From Colivivens sp963626085 (GTDB lineage Bacteria > Bacteroidota > Bacteroidia > Bacteroidales > Bacteroidaceae): a stretch of 64,000 bases of DNA. Below are positions 56,056 to 64,000 of this stretch, piece by piece (within the stretch, counting starts at the first letter, position 1; each line of letters opens with the position of its first letter). The DNA is taken from NCBI GenBank assembly GCA_963626085.1, contig CAVFVJ010000033.1, forward strand, positions 1 through 64,000. Direction: 5' to 3'. The position numbers and the translations under genes were made by a program. The notes under the pieces are model-generated. The model made no database searches. It was not told the origin of the DNA and worked only from the letters and a program-made list of their open reading frames with translations.

Positions 56056-56073
56056 TATGGAGTCAACGGACTG

Positions 56074-57498
56074 TCAGAATGCAACGTTGAATCCGAGGTT
56101 CACGCTCATGTTGGAGCTGAGCGGAATGTATTCCTTGCTGGTTTTGCCGAGTATATGGTCCATTCCTATGAACACGTTGACACCCTTCGGATGGAAGTTA
56201 GCAACCCATCCAATGCTGGCAGTATAGCTGTTGAGTGCGAAGTTAACGCCACCGTCAATCCACTTGAGTGGTGCCACATTTGCACTCACACGGCATTCAG
56301 TCCATGAATACTTGCCATTGATGCGTGTAGAACTGAGGAGACCGAACTTTAAGCTGCGGTAAGAAGGGAGAGTGTATTCACATCCAGCGTTCAGTGTGGC
56401 ACCGATGCCTGTAGTGCGACCGCCCTTGTCACCCTCGTCAGAAAGGTTGGCGAAGTCTGCCAACTGGTCGGAATACTTATCCGCTTGGTTGCCAAGCGTA
56501 TTGTCCTTCGTGTTGCCATTTGCGTCCTCGTCTTTCACAGCCACATCATGGAAACCGCTGAACTCAAAGCTTTTCTGTCTGTTGACCGCCTGCATATTAT
56601 TCGACCAGCCAATGAAACCAAGGTCCACCAAGGCTGCGCTGACTGTGAAGTCATCGTTTATCTTGTACACGCCTCCGAGGTCTACTGCCAAGCCGAAGCC
56701 ACCGAGTCCGGCACCGTCAACATCAACGTCGTTCACGTATTTGTACGTGCCCTTGTCCGCCTGTTTGTACTCCTTCTCTTCCTCTACGTACGTAAAGCCT
56801 TTGAGTGACACATTAGACTTGGCATCACCAGAAACCGTCCATGAGTCCTCCGACGACAAGTCGGCACGCATATCCGTCATTTGTATGTCTGCCCTTGCGA
56901 CACCGAAGAGGAACTTAACCTTTGCACCCACACGCAACTTTTCGTTGATATCGCGTGAGTGACCGAATGCCAATTGCACGAACGACTGCGCATGCACGTC
57001 GATGTCGCCTATGTCGTATGTCCTGTTCCCTGTGTTCCTCGCAAACTCGAACAGACCGTAAGGCAACACTGCACCGACATTGGTACGCGTGTCGATGGAA
57101 ACGGTGCTGTATCCACCGAACGACTTGAAACCTGCGGACAGAATGGTGATGTCCACGTCGGCATTGATTCTGTTGTTGCCTTTGTTGAATCCGCTCAAGG
57201 CATCCGAAGTCGACAGGTACGGGTTCATGAACGTTGTTTTCTTCTTGTCACTGTCCATTCCGTAGCGTGGATTATCGAACAACACATCTCCCAGGCCGAA
57301 ATTTCCGCTCGTCTTGATATTGATGTTTCCCAATGTAGGCAGTGACACGTAGTTCTGTTCATTACCGAAAGCTGGGTTCAGGTTATGACGGAACTTGTAG
57401 TCGTCGACGAAATAGGCGGAGTTGAGTCCCTGTGCCATCACTTGACCGCATACAGCGGCAAGGGACATGGCCAATATATATTTCAATGATCGTTTCAT
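56074..57498 (-). CDS. DUF5723-family outer-membrane protein
   Basis: The 474-residue exported protein has a signal peptide (about 1-22, ending VMAQ), then GLNSAYFVDDYKFRHNLNPAFGNEQNYVSLP, the characteristic opening of DUF5723 proteins, and ends in a barrel-like strand (SVNLGFNVAF with terminal Phe). An outer-membrane beta-barrel distantly like the PorV/FadL type is inferred. The function is unknown. It follows the lipoprotein gene by 18 bp on the same strand, so the two probably work together in the outer membrane. Confidence 0.8.
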   Translation of the reverse strand: MKRSLKYILAMSLAAVCGQVMAQGLNSAYFVDDYKFRHNLNPAFGNEQNYVSLPTLGNINIKTSGNFGLGDVLFDNPRYGMDSDKKKTTFMNPYLSTSDALSGFNKGNNRINADVDITILSAGFKSFGGYSTVSIDTRTNVGAVLPYGLFEFARNTGNRTYDIGDIDVHAQSFVQLAFGHSRDINEKLRVGAKVKFLFGVARADIQMTDMRADLSSEDSWTVSGDAKSNVSLKGFTYVEEEKEYKQADKGTYKYVNDVDVDGAGLGGFGLAVDLGGVYKINDDFTVSAALVDLGFIGWSNNMQAVNRQKSFEFSGFHDVAVKDEDANGNTKDNTLGNQADKYSDQLADFANLSDEGDKGGRTTGIGATLNAGCEYTLPSYRSLKFGLLSSTRINGKYSWTECRVSANVAPLKWIDGGVNFALNSYTASIGWVANFHPKGVNVFIGMDHILGKTSKEYIPLSSNMSVNLGFNVAF

Positions 57499-57516
57499 AA
57501 CGTAAGGCTGTTTTTG

Positions 57517-59304
57517 TTAGTTAAGGTCTGCAATAATTTTACCAATCACTTTTACTTTGAGGTCACGCACGAGAAGCGTATGGTTGTAGGCGTTGATGGT
57601 CTGGCCCACAATACTCGGTGACCCATCCTCGTCTGACATTGCCTCTACCTTGAATATCAGTCCGTCTGTCGTCTTGAGCGTGCCCTTCTCCAATTCCTTC
57701 ACCGTTACCACTATAGGTGTAGTGACCGCGGTCTCGCCATCGGCAGACGGACGCAACGTCCTGTCGACAGTGACCGATATGCGGTCGGAACTGATTTCCC
57801 TGCCCTTTTCATCGATAGCAAAGGCTGTAACCTTCAAGTATATCGGTATCTTGTTCTCGATATTGGCTGTCGCCTGCAGATATGAACCCTCCATAAAGTC
57901 AAGATCCTCAATGTCGTCGTGCCATCCGTCAACAGTATCACGGAACACAATCACAGCACCTTCGTCAAAGGCCAAAGGAGCAGTGAAAGAATAGCTCGGG
58001 GCGACAGTGTATTCCTTGCCGAGTTCTATGTCGCTGACTTTGGAGTCATCGGCTGACGCATTTGCGTGGAAGTATATGCGATGGGGTATCTTCTTCAGCA
58101 CATCAGACAGATTGCTCACCTCATACACTCCATCATAATCATCTCCGTCTATCTCGTCTGGATACTTGCAGATGCATATCTTAGTAGTGGAGTTGGGGTT
58201 GATGGTCATCTCAGGCACTTCCACCTCAGCGATTAGAGTGCCGTCCTCGTCCACTGACTCAATCGAGCCTGAGATAAGTCCCGAAACATTCATGTCACTG
58301 GCAATCGTCAAACTGATGGCAGGATTGTACAGTGCCACATGCACGTCATCGCCCTTCAAGAAGTCAGGTACGCTGTTTATCTCTATGCTGCCCAGGTCAT
58401 CCAAGTCTATCGTCGGTGCAAACATGCCAGTCGCACCGGTTATCGTCATAGATTCCATGTTCATGTTGCTGGAGAGGTAGTAGTCGGACGCAGGAGAAGA
58501 TATAGCCTCTGTGTTTATCTCGGATACAGCAAGCTCCACCGTCACAACACCGTCAAGTGTCACTTTACCATCACTGAACACAAGAGTGTTGCCCTCCGTG
58601 TCATCGGCGGTGAAGTCCAGCTCCGTCACTGTAGCATCAATCGTAATGCTGCTGGCTGTGCTCACATTGGTGAAGGTTATCGAGTGTCCGTCCGTCTCAT
58701 ACTTGGCAGGACTGGTCTTGTTGACCTTCAGCGCCATGAAATTAGGCAACTTCACTGTCATTCTGTCGAACTTTGATATACAGCCGCTCAGTGCCGGAGA
58801 AATATTGACTGTGATAGACACCTCTGTATCTATAGTAGCCTTCTGCAGGTCTTTTATCTCGTCTGGGGTCTCACCAGTGTACTTGAAACGTGTTACTACA
58901 CCACTGACTGTCTTCTCTGCAATCTTTATACGCTTGGTCGTGCTGGTAGGAACCCACGAGGCCACATTCACATACAGGTTCTCTGACTCCGAACTATGCT
59001 CTCTGACATTCACCTTATCGACGCATGGATGGGCAGGGTCGATAGATGCACCTGCCTTACTGATGACATAGTCACCGTTAGGGAGGATTTCAACGATGTC
59101 ACTGTTTTCCAAGTCCAGAACATCATCCAGCATAATATTCTCGGTGCTGCTGACAGGCAATACCAAACTGTCACTACCCACGCCAACAGTCAAGTCCACA
59201 CCTGACAAATCATAGTCATTGTCAGCACAACCCGTTCCAAGAACCGTTGCTCCAGCAGCGAGCAACAGAGTCCAGGTTTTCATTACTTTGTTTCTTGTTC
59301 CCAT
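57517..59304 (-). CDS. Large lipoprotein of unknown function
   Basis: The 595-residue protein has a type II signal peptide; LGTGC places the lipidated Cys at residue 26. After it, DNDYDLSGVDLTVGVGSDSL begins a long beta-rich, Thr/Ser/Val-rich and acidic sequence without a recognised catalytic motif. Repeated short segments such as SLTIASDMNVSG and ITGATGMFAPTIDLDDLG suggest stacked beta domains. The ATG at 59304 was used; an ATG seven codons later (59283) would give a shorter signal peptide and is equally plausible. It leads the operon with the DUF5723 barrel. A surface or outer-membrane partner role is inferred only from this pairing. Confidence 0.75.
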   Translation of the reverse strand: MGTRNKVMKTWTLLLAAGATVLGTGCADNDYDLSGVDLTVGVGSDSLVLPVSSTENIMLDDVLDLENSDIVEILPNGDYVISKAGASIDPAHPCVDKVNVREHSSESENLYVNVASWVPTSTTKRIKIAEKTVSGVVTRFKYTGETPDEIKDLQKATIDTEVSITVNISPALSGCISKFDRMTVKLPNFMALKVNKTSPAKYETDGHSITFTNVSTASSITIDATVTELDFTADDTEGNTLVFSDGKVTLDGVVTVELAVSEINTEAISSPASDYYLSSNMNMESMTITGATGMFAPTIDLDDLGSIEINSVPDFLKGDDVHVALYNPAISLTIASDMNVSGLISGSIESVDEDGTLIAEVEVPEMTINPNSTTKICICKYPDEIDGDDYDGVYEVSNLSDVLKKIPHRIYFHANASADDSKVSDIELGKEYTVAPSYSFTAPLAFDEGAVIVFRDTVDGWHDDIEDLDFMEGSYLQATANIENKIPIYLKVTAFAIDEKGREISSDRISVTVDRTLRPSADGETAVTTPIVVTVKELEKGTLKTTDGLIFKVEAMSDEDGSPSIVGQTINAYNHTLLVRDLKVKVIGKIIADLN

Positions 59305-59388
59305 AAAAAATATTTTCTTGATATATGATTAATCCATATATTAGCGCACGGGATGCCCTTATCCAACCATCAGCCCATGCATTTTCCG

Positions 59389-59418
59389 CAAATTTATAAA
59401 ATTTAATCTAAGCAACAA
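59389..59418 (-). promoter_or_regulatory. Promoter (TTG / TAAATTTG on minus) for the lipoprotein-DUF5723 operon
   Basis: CAAATTTA at 59389-59396 reads TAAATTTG on the minus strand, and CAA at 59416-59418 gives TTG 19 bp upstream. The leader is about 80 nt. Confidence 0.65.
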
Positions 59419-59633
59419 TCAAAAACAAAGGAAATTTGAATTTAACTCATGTAAACGTCATTATTTCGAGGGCTTTTACGCAAAAGTACAAATGGGAAAG
59501 GCAAATCTTACAGAGAACATACTTGGTGTTTCTACATGAACGACAAAGATTCCGTTGTAATGCACTTGACAAACGGCAAAACTTGAATAAAATAGCAAAA
59601 AGGCAATGGAGAACGAAATATAACGCAGAAAAG

Positions 59634-59665
59634 TTTGTGTAGTAACTTTAATTTCACTACTTTTG
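59634..59665 (+). promoter_or_regulatory. Promoter (TTTG / TACTTTTG) for lrp-DUF4491
   Basis: TTTG at 59634-59637 and TACTTTTG at 59658-59665 are 20 bp apart, an almost ideal Bacteroidota promoter, 31 bp before the ATG. Confidence 0.8.
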
Positions 59666-59696
59666 CTTACAATTTACTATAAAACTACAGAACATC

Positions 59697-60161
59697 ATGG
59701 TAAAATTAGATTTGTTAGACAAGAAGATATTGGAACTTATCTCTGTTAATGCGCGCAAGCCTTTCAAGGATGTAGCTGCCGAATGTGGCGTATCACGCGC
59801 AGCCATACATCAAAGAGTACAGAAACTGATTGAATCGGGAGTCATCACTGGTTCGGGCTTTTATGTAAACCCTGAAAAGCTTGGGTACACCACATGTACC
59901 TTCGTTGGTATAAGAATTGAGAAAGGTGTACTTTACAAGAAGGTAATTGAGGAAATAAAGAAGATTCCGGAAGTAGTGGAATGCCACTGCACCACTGGTC
60001 AGTACTACATCTTCGTCAAGATGTATGCCAAGGACAACAACCAGTTGATGGAGTTGCTCAGCGACAAGATCCAGACCATCACCGGGGTGGACTCTACAGA
60101 GACTCTGATATCCCTCGACCAAACCATCAAGCGTCAGGTTCCTATCAACATCAGACGATAG
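59697..60161 (+). CDS. Lrp/AsnC-family transcriptional regulator
   Basis: The 154-residue DNA-binding protein has an N-terminal AsnC helix-turn-helix (about 1-60, LDLLDKKILELISVNARKPF then VAAECGVSRAAIHQRVQKL) and a C-terminal RAM ligand-binding domain (about 65-150, with VECHCTTGQYYIFVKMYAKD). Family members sense amino acids and form octamers. The targets are unknown; possibilities include its own promoter and the divergent lipoprotein operon. Confidence 0.93.
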   Translation: MVKLDLLDKKILELISVNARKPFKDVAAECGVSRAAIHQRVQKLIESGVITGSGFYVNPEKLGYTTCTFVGIRIEKGVLYKKVIEEIKKIPEVVECHCTTGQYYIFVKMYAKDNNQLMELLSDKIQTITGVDSTETLISLDQTIKRQVPINIRR

Positions 60162-60174
60162 ACAACCCGAAAGA

Positions 60175-60468
60175 ATGTATCTCGGAGGTTTATTAATTGG
60201 TATATGTACGTTTCTCATTATCGGAGTGTTCCACCCGATAGTGATAAAGACAGAATACTATACAGGTACTAGACTCTGGTGGGTGTTTCTAGTGTGTGGA
60301 ATTACAGGCATCATCGCCTCGTTGTTTGTTGCAAACACTTTTTGGGCATCGCTGCTTGGAGTCTTCTCGTTCTCTTGCCTTTGGAGCATCAAGGAACTGT
60401 TTGAACAAGAGAACCGTGTGAGGAAAGGTTGGTTTCCTAAGAATCCCAAACGGACATATAAATTCTGA
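60175..60468 (+). CDS. DUF4491 family membrane protein
   Basis: The 97-residue protein has three membrane segments (about 1-22, 33-52 and 54-73) and a short basic C-terminal tail. The pattern YLGGLLIGICTFLIIGVFHPIVIK at the start and SIKELFEQENRVRKGWFPKNP at the end is that of DUF4491, common in Bacteroidota and of unknown function. It starts 13 bp after the Lrp gene and should be co-transcribed. Confidence 0.88.
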   Translation: MYLGGLLIGICTFLIIGVFHPIVIKTEYYTGTRLWWVFLVCGITGIIASLFVANTFWASLLGVFSFSCLWSIKELFEQENRVRKGWFPKNPKRTYKF

Positions 60469-60495
60469 ATACCGGACTGCCGCAACGACATAAAC

Positions 60496-60542
60496 ATAAT
60501 AATGTGTGCTTGAAATGAATACCGTCAGGCACACATTATTAT
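60496..60542. terminator. 14-bp inverted repeat after DUF4491 (probable bidirectional terminator)
   Basis: ATAATAATGTGTGC at 60496-60509 pairs perfectly with 60529-60542. It lies between the convergent DUF4491 gene and the AAA ATPase stub. The A/T-rich stem ends supply short U tracts on both strands. Confidence 0.65.
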
Positions 60543-60562
60543 ATCGTAGCGACGCCACCACA

Positions 60563-60679
60563 TTATTGTCGAACTATGGTGGTTTTACCCACTTGTCTAG
60601 CTCCTTTTATGAGAAGAGCCTTATTGACAGTCTTTTCTTTCCAATCAGCTAATTCACTTATAATCTTCCGCTTAAGCAT
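60563..60679 (-). pseudogene. 5' stub of an AAA ATPase gene (DUF4143-type)
   Basis: The minus strand encodes 38 residues from an ATG at 60679 to a stop at 60563. They match the N terminus of the DUF4143-linked AAA ATPases common in Bacteroidales: MLKRKIISELADWKEK, then LLIKGARQVGKTTIVRQ with an intact Walker A (GARQVGKTT). The intact family has about 380-450 residues, so more than 90 percent is missing. The coding sequence ends abruptly beside the 14-bp inverted repeat. A promoter-like region is retained upstream. A degraded gene is most likely; a functional 38-residue peptide is unlikely. Confidence 0.75.
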
Positions 60680-60686
60680 ATTCCTT

Positions 60687-60767
60687 CAACTTTTTGCCAA
60701 TAATATGAGGGCAAAGTTACAACTTTTTGCCAGCTTTTCACTCGTAAAATTACAACTTTTCGCCAAT
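60687..60767. repeat. Three promoter-like repeats spaced exactly 33 bp
   Basis: CAACTTTTTGCCAAT at 60687, CAACTTTTTGCCAGC at 60720 and CAACTTTTCGCCAAT at 60753 are 33 bp apart. On the minus strand each copy reads GGC(A/G)AAAAGTTG, and the two downstream intervals continue into TAACTTTG and TAATTTTA. The middle copy is directly followed on the minus strand by the TAACTTTG element at 60719-60712, upstream of the AAA stub. Overlapping promoters or an operator array are possible. Confidence 0.7.
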
Positions 60768-60872
60768 AAGTTTTATAGGTTTCAGTCAACATTCATAACC
60801 GTCACGACAAACATACAGAGCCAGACAAACAACTTTTTAATCCTGCAGCATCTTGATTTGAAGCTTTTTTCA

Positions 60873-60880
60873 TATCTTTG
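60873..60880 (+). promoter_or_regulatory. -7 promoter element (TATCTTTG) for the HD phosphohydrolase-porP pair
   Basis: TATCTTTG lies 24 bp before the ATG at 60905. TTG at 60853-60855 is 17 bp upstream, slightly close for a -33 element. Confidence 0.6.
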
Positions 60881-60904
60881 TCTCCGATTACTGAAACGAC
60901 TGAC

Positions 60905-63007
60905 ATGAAAATCTCGTTAACACGCAAAGCCAAAACAAAAAACCGGAAGCAGAAAGATCACGCGCTTAACATCCTGCTGCTGAAGATTGCCATAATCATA
61001 TTCACCACCGCAGTCATCGTGTACTTCCTGCCACGTACCAGCGGATTCAACTACTCATACGAGTTGAACCAGCCATGGCACTATGGCACGATGATTTCAA
61101 CGCAGAAGTTCAACATCCAGATGAGCGACTCCACCCTGGAGTTGAAGCGCGACAGTATCGCTCGGTCCTTCATGCCTTACTTCAACCGGAACACAGACAC
61201 TGAGACATCCGTAAGACACCGACTAGATACACTCGAATGCGGGCACCACATGAAACAGCACATCATTGAGATGTTCGACAGCGTCTACCAACATGGAGTA
61301 ATGAAAAGTTCTGACTATGACAGTCTAAAGGCTGTAGGCACAACCCACATACGTATCATACAGGATAACCATGCATCTGTAGTCCCAATAGAGCAAATAA
61401 CAACGCTGCACGATGCTTACCGTTTCATCGTACATCACGACGAGCAGACATACTCTGCATCTGAGATAAGCAGGCTGGACATCAACACGATCCTCACAGA
61501 AAACTTGCAGTACGAACCGATGAAATCGGGAGAGGAGTTGCAAAGTGAATATGATGCGGTGACATCGAATATGGGTTTCGTTCGGGTAAACGAGAAAATC
61601 GTAGACAGAGGAGAACTGGTGACAGGGGAAATTTACCAGAAGTTAAAATCGTATGAGGCAGTACTGGAAAAGCAAAAGAACGACAGCGACACCTCTGCAA
61701 TGCTCATATGGGGACAAGTGGCTATCGTGGCATTCATCATATCTATGATGATTGCATACCTGTCAGTCTTCCGCCCAGACTACCTTGAAAACAAACGGAG
61801 TGCCATACTATTGTTTTCCCTTGTAGCTCTGTTCAGTGTGATGGCATCATTGATGGTTGCAAGGCATATCCTCCATGTGTTTATCCTACCCTGCTGCATG
61901 GTGCCGATTATCATACGTGTGTTCATGGACTCACGCACGGCTCTCACCTTCCATGTCTGTATGGTGCTACTCATATCACTTGCGCTCACCAACCAGTATG
62001 AGTTCATCATCTTCCAGGTAATTACTGGCTTCATGGTCATACTGAACCTGCGTGAACTGAACCAACGGTCCCAAATAATCCATACAGCAATAATAACGAC
62101 TCTCACCTACTGTGCGATATACACAGCGTATGAGTTTTCGGCTGGTGCGGTAGTCAGTGACCTCGACAGACGCATCTACATCTACTTCTGCATCAACGGA
62201 CTGCTTCTGCTCTTCACCTATCCATTGTTCTGGGTCATGGAGAAAGTGTTCGGGTTCATAAGCGACGTGACACTCATAGAATTGTCAAACATCAACAATC
62301 CACTTCTTCAGAAGATGTCAGAAGAAGCCCCCGGTACGTTCCAGCACTCCATGCAAGTGGCGAACTTGGCATCCGAGGTAGCAAAGAAGATCGGCGCAAA
62401 TCCACAACTCGTCAGGACTGGTGCATTGTACCATGACATCGGAAAACTGGAACGTCCAGTCTTCTTTACCGAGAATCAGGCAGGAGGCAACCCACACAAA
62501 CATCTTAGCCCTATAAAAAGTGCGGAGGTCATCATCTCACACGTCACCAACGGACTGGCTCTCGCAGAGAAGAACAACCTGCCGGAACAGATTAAAGGGT
62601 TTATCCGCACACACCATGGACTTGGCAAGACTAAGTACTTCCTCATAACCTACAAGAACGAACATCCAGACGAGGAAATAGACGAGAGTCTGTTCCAATA
62701 CCCTGGACCCAACCCACAAACAAAGGAACAGGCTATACTCATGATGGCAGATGCCGTTGAAGCCGCATCACGCAGTCTGAAGGAATACACTGAGGAGGCT
62801 ATCAGCAACATGGTTGAGACCATCGTGGACGGTCAGGTGAAAGAGGGATTCCTCAAGGATTGCCCGATAACCTTCAAGGACATCACAGATGCCAAAGAGA
62901 TATTCAAGGAGAGATTGAAAACTATCTACCACACACGTATCTCATACCCGGAACTGAACAAAAGTACCAGTACGGACAATAAAAAGGCGAGCAATCAGTT
63001 ACATTAG
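60905..63007 (+). CDS. 7TM-HD family phosphohydrolase, probable c-di-AMP phosphodiesterase (PgpH-like)
   Basis: The 700-residue membrane protein matches the 7TMR-HD family, of which Listeria PgpH hydrolyses c-di-AMP. It has a membrane anchor (about 23-42), an extracytoplasmic 7TMR-HDED domain (about 45-262), a bundle of membrane segments (about 266-460) and a cytosolic HD domain. Metal-binding residues are visible at His481, His510-Asp511 (YHDIGK), the His pair near 571 (RTHHGLGK), and Asp in MMADAVEAAS. The ATG at 60905 was chosen because an upstream frame at 60878 begins inside the promoter. It is followed 3 bp later by porP. Confidence 0.9.
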   Translation: MKISLTRKAKTKNRKQKDHALNILLLKIAIIIFTTAVIVYFLPRTSGFNYSYELNQPWHYGTMISTQKFNIQMSDSTLELKRDSIARSFMPYFNRNTDTETSVRHRLDTLECGHHMKQHIIEMFDSVYQHGVMKSSDYDSLKAVGTTHIRIIQDNHASVVPIEQITTLHDAYRFIVHHDEQTYSASEISRLDINTILTENLQYEPMKSGEELQSEYDAVTSNMGFVRVNEKIVDRGELVTGEIYQKLKSYEAVLEKQKNDSDTSAMLIWGQVAIVAFIISMMIAYLSVFRPDYLENKRSAILLFSLVALFSVMASLMVARHILHVFILPCCMVPIIIRVFMDSRTALTFHVCMVLLISLALTNQYEFIIFQVITGFMVILNLRELNQRSQIIHTAIITTLTYCAIYTAYEFSAGAVVSDLDRRIYIYFCINGLLLLFTYPLFWVMEKVFGFISDVTLIELSNINNPLLQKMSEEAPGTFQHSMQVANLASEVAKKIGANPQLVRTGALYHDIGKLERPVFFTENQAGGNPHKHLSPIKSAEVIISHVTNGLALAEKNNLPEQIKGFIRTHHGLGKTKYFLITYKNEHPDEEIDESLFQYPGPNPQTKEQAILMMADAVEAASRSLKEYTEEAISNMVETIVDGQVKEGFLKDCPITFKDITDAKEIFKERLKTIYHTRISYPELNKSTSTDNKKASNQLH

Positions 63008-63010
63008 TTA

Positions 63011-63952
63011 ATGAAAAGGCTAATTCCCATAATCCTCACAGTTCTTGGACTGACCAGCCAGCCTGTCCAAGCTCAGTGGGATGTGCAGTACTCTGACTTC
63101 ACCACACTGAAGTCGTTCTACAACCCCGCTGTAGCCGGTACAGAAGGATTGCTGGACGTGTCCTTCGCCTACTCGCTACAGATGGCAGGATACGACAACG
63201 CTCCACGCACCATGTACGCTGGAGCCAGTATGCCAGTCTATTTTCTTAGTCCACGCCATGGTGCCGGCATCAGTATGCTGAGCGATGAGCTGGGTATCTT
63301 CAAAACCACACAGATAGCACTGCAGTACGCCTACAACGTGAAGATAGGACAAAAGGGGAGACTGGCAATAGGTGTGCAGGGGGCGATGATGAGCGAGACC
63401 ATCGATCCAGGTGACATGATACTGGAGGACGCAAGCGACCCAGCCTTCCCTACATCTTCAACAGACGGAAAGACACTTGACCTGGGAGCCGGGCTGTATT
63501 ACTACAGTCCCAGGCTGTGGGTAGGACTGTCTGCACAGCACCTAATGTCACCCACCGTAAATATAGGAGAAAAGTACCAGCTCGACATCTCACGAGTGTT
63601 TTATTTCATGGCAGGAGGCAATATTAAAATAAAAAACACGTTATTATCTCTACAGCCAGCCTTGATGGTTCAATCTGATTTCCAGTCATGGAGAGAGGAC
63701 ATTCAATGCAAATGCACGTATGAATTCGAGTCAAGGCAGTTCTATGCTGGCATCGGTTACAGTCCGGACATCTCCGCCACAGTAATGATTGGAGGTTATT
63801 TCCATGGGATACAGTTGGGCTACTCATACCAGATGTATACCCAGGGTGTCGGACTGCAAAACGGGGCGCACGAAATAGTGCTGAGGTACAAGACAAACCT
63901 CGACTTGTTCAAGAAAGGAAAGAACCTACACAAGAGTGTCAGGTTCCTATAA
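63011..63952 (+). CDS. Type IX secretion / gliding outer-membrane protein, PorP/SprF family
   Basis: The 313-residue exported protein has a signal peptide (about 1-21, ending VQAQ), then WDVQYSDFTTLKSFYNPAVAGTEG, the diagnostic start of PorP/SprF proteins, and a 14-strand barrel-like remainder with a basic end (KGKNLHKSVRFL). PorP anchors the type IX secretion system or partners specific secreted adhesins in the outer membrane. The start lies 3 bp after the HD phosphohydrolase stop, so the genes are probably co-translated. Other T9SS genes (porK, L, M, N) are not in the window; 63953-64000 holds no visible gene. Confidence 0.9.
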   Translation: MKRLIPIILTVLGLTSQPVQAQWDVQYSDFTTLKSFYNPAVAGTEGLLDVSFAYSLQMAGYDNAPRTMYAGASMPVYFLSPRHGAGISMLSDELGIFKTTQIALQYAYNVKIGQKGRLAIGVQGAMMSETIDPGDMILEDASDPAFPTSSTDGKTLDLGAGLYYYSPRLWVGLSAQHLMSPTVNIGEKYQLDISRVFYFMAGGNIKIKNTLLSLQPALMVQSDFQSWREDIQCKCTYEFESRQFYAGIGYSPDISATVMIGGYFHGIQLGYSYQMYTQGVGLQNGAHEIVLRYKTNLDLFKKGKNLHKSVRFL

Positions 63953-64000
63953 GCAATACAAAAGGACACTAAGACATAAAATCGAGAGTAAGAGGATATA

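Larger units (their letters stand above)
59305..59696. other. Divergent regulatory region between the lipoprotein operon and the Lrp gene
   Basis: This 392-bp A/T-rich stretch holds no convincing gene. It contains the minus-strand promoter at 59389-59418, the plus-strand promoter at 59634-59665, and a second minus-strand TACTTTTG at 59481-59488 without a well-spaced -33. A 68-codon plus-strand frame at 59436-59642 has a composition unlike a protein. Confidence 0.6.

Noticed and set aside
59436..59642. 68-codon frame upstream of the Lrp gene
   Set aside because: Rich in Lys, Arg, Gln and Asn without order, ends inside the Lrp promoter, no family resemblance.
60576..60908. 110-codon plus-strand frame before the HD phosphohydrolase
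   Set aside because: It is antisense to the AAA ATPase stub; the periodic LQLFAN segments come from the 33-bp repeats read in translation.

Overview
The window is chromosomal DNA from a Bacteroidales bacterium, most likely of the Prevotella group. This is inferred from gene content and order: GldH and PorP/SprF (gliding / type IX secretion), the S46 and S9B dipeptidyl peptidases, DUF4491, DUF5723, CD225 and DUF2752 proteins, a fused thrA followed by a phosphoglycerate-mutase-like gene and thrC, and a dcw cluster lacking murF and ddl. Most transcription units start with the Bacteroidota -7 element TAnnTTTG, often with TTG or TTTG 19-20 bp upstream. Most of the window is core genome. I found no prophage, insertion sequence, integron or CRISPR array.

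Layout. 1-345: a perfect 54-bp palindrome plus a third repeat copy, next to the truncated 3' end of a DUF1703 (PD-(D/E)XK) gene. 458-2036: ricT and gldH. 2054-8487 (minus strand): purine and cell-shape operon, a one-domain purH followed by mreB-mreC-mreD-mrdA-rodA. 8762-14153: dipeptidyl peptidase IV, purD, an unknown membrane protein, a DedA-like protein and a histidine phosphatase, packed as an operon. 14380-18096: a 1238-residue modular surface protein behind a hairpin-rich leader. 18283-23643: ruvB, a polysaccharide flippase, an S46 peptidase and a CD225 + DUF2752 pair. 23749-26466: a large secreted HExxH protein. 26562-30749 (minus): xylA, xylB and an MFS transporter. 30835-30910 (minus): tRNA-Phe. 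30978-36762 (minus): threonine operon thrA, proposed homoserine kinase, thrC, and a HAD phosphatase. 36913-39159 (minus): priA, apparently with almost no leader. 39276-39896 (minus): a small outer-membrane barrel.

40105-56052 is the division and cell wall (dcw) cluster: MraZ operator, mraZ, rsmH, ftsL, ftsI, murE, mraY, murD, ftsW, murG, murC, ftsQ, ftsA, ftsZ, closed by a strong terminator. FtsA carries a tail of about 155 residues and FtsZ a highly charged helical linker, so both proteins are unusual at the end that normally meets the membrane or partners. MurE has the DNPR motif for meso-diaminopimelate. With the mre operon, the window encodes both the rod elongation and the septation machinery.

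56074-59304 (minus) is a two-gene envelope operon (lipoprotein + DUF5723 barrel) of unknown role. 59697-60468 holds an Lrp/AsnC regulator and a DUF4491 protein. 60469-60904 contains a stub of an AAA ATPase gene (38 codons, Walker A intact) below three promoter-like repeats spaced exactly 33 bp. 60905-63952 couples a PgpH-type HD phosphohydrolase (probable c-di-AMP phosphodiesterase) to a PorP/SprF gene, 3 bp apart.

I see no complete new defence or mobile system. The observations most worth checking are the one-domain PurH, the FtsA/FtsZ tails, the two nuclease/ATPase remnants with their repeats, the MraZ operator, the apparently leaderless priA and the lipoprotein-DUF5723 pair.
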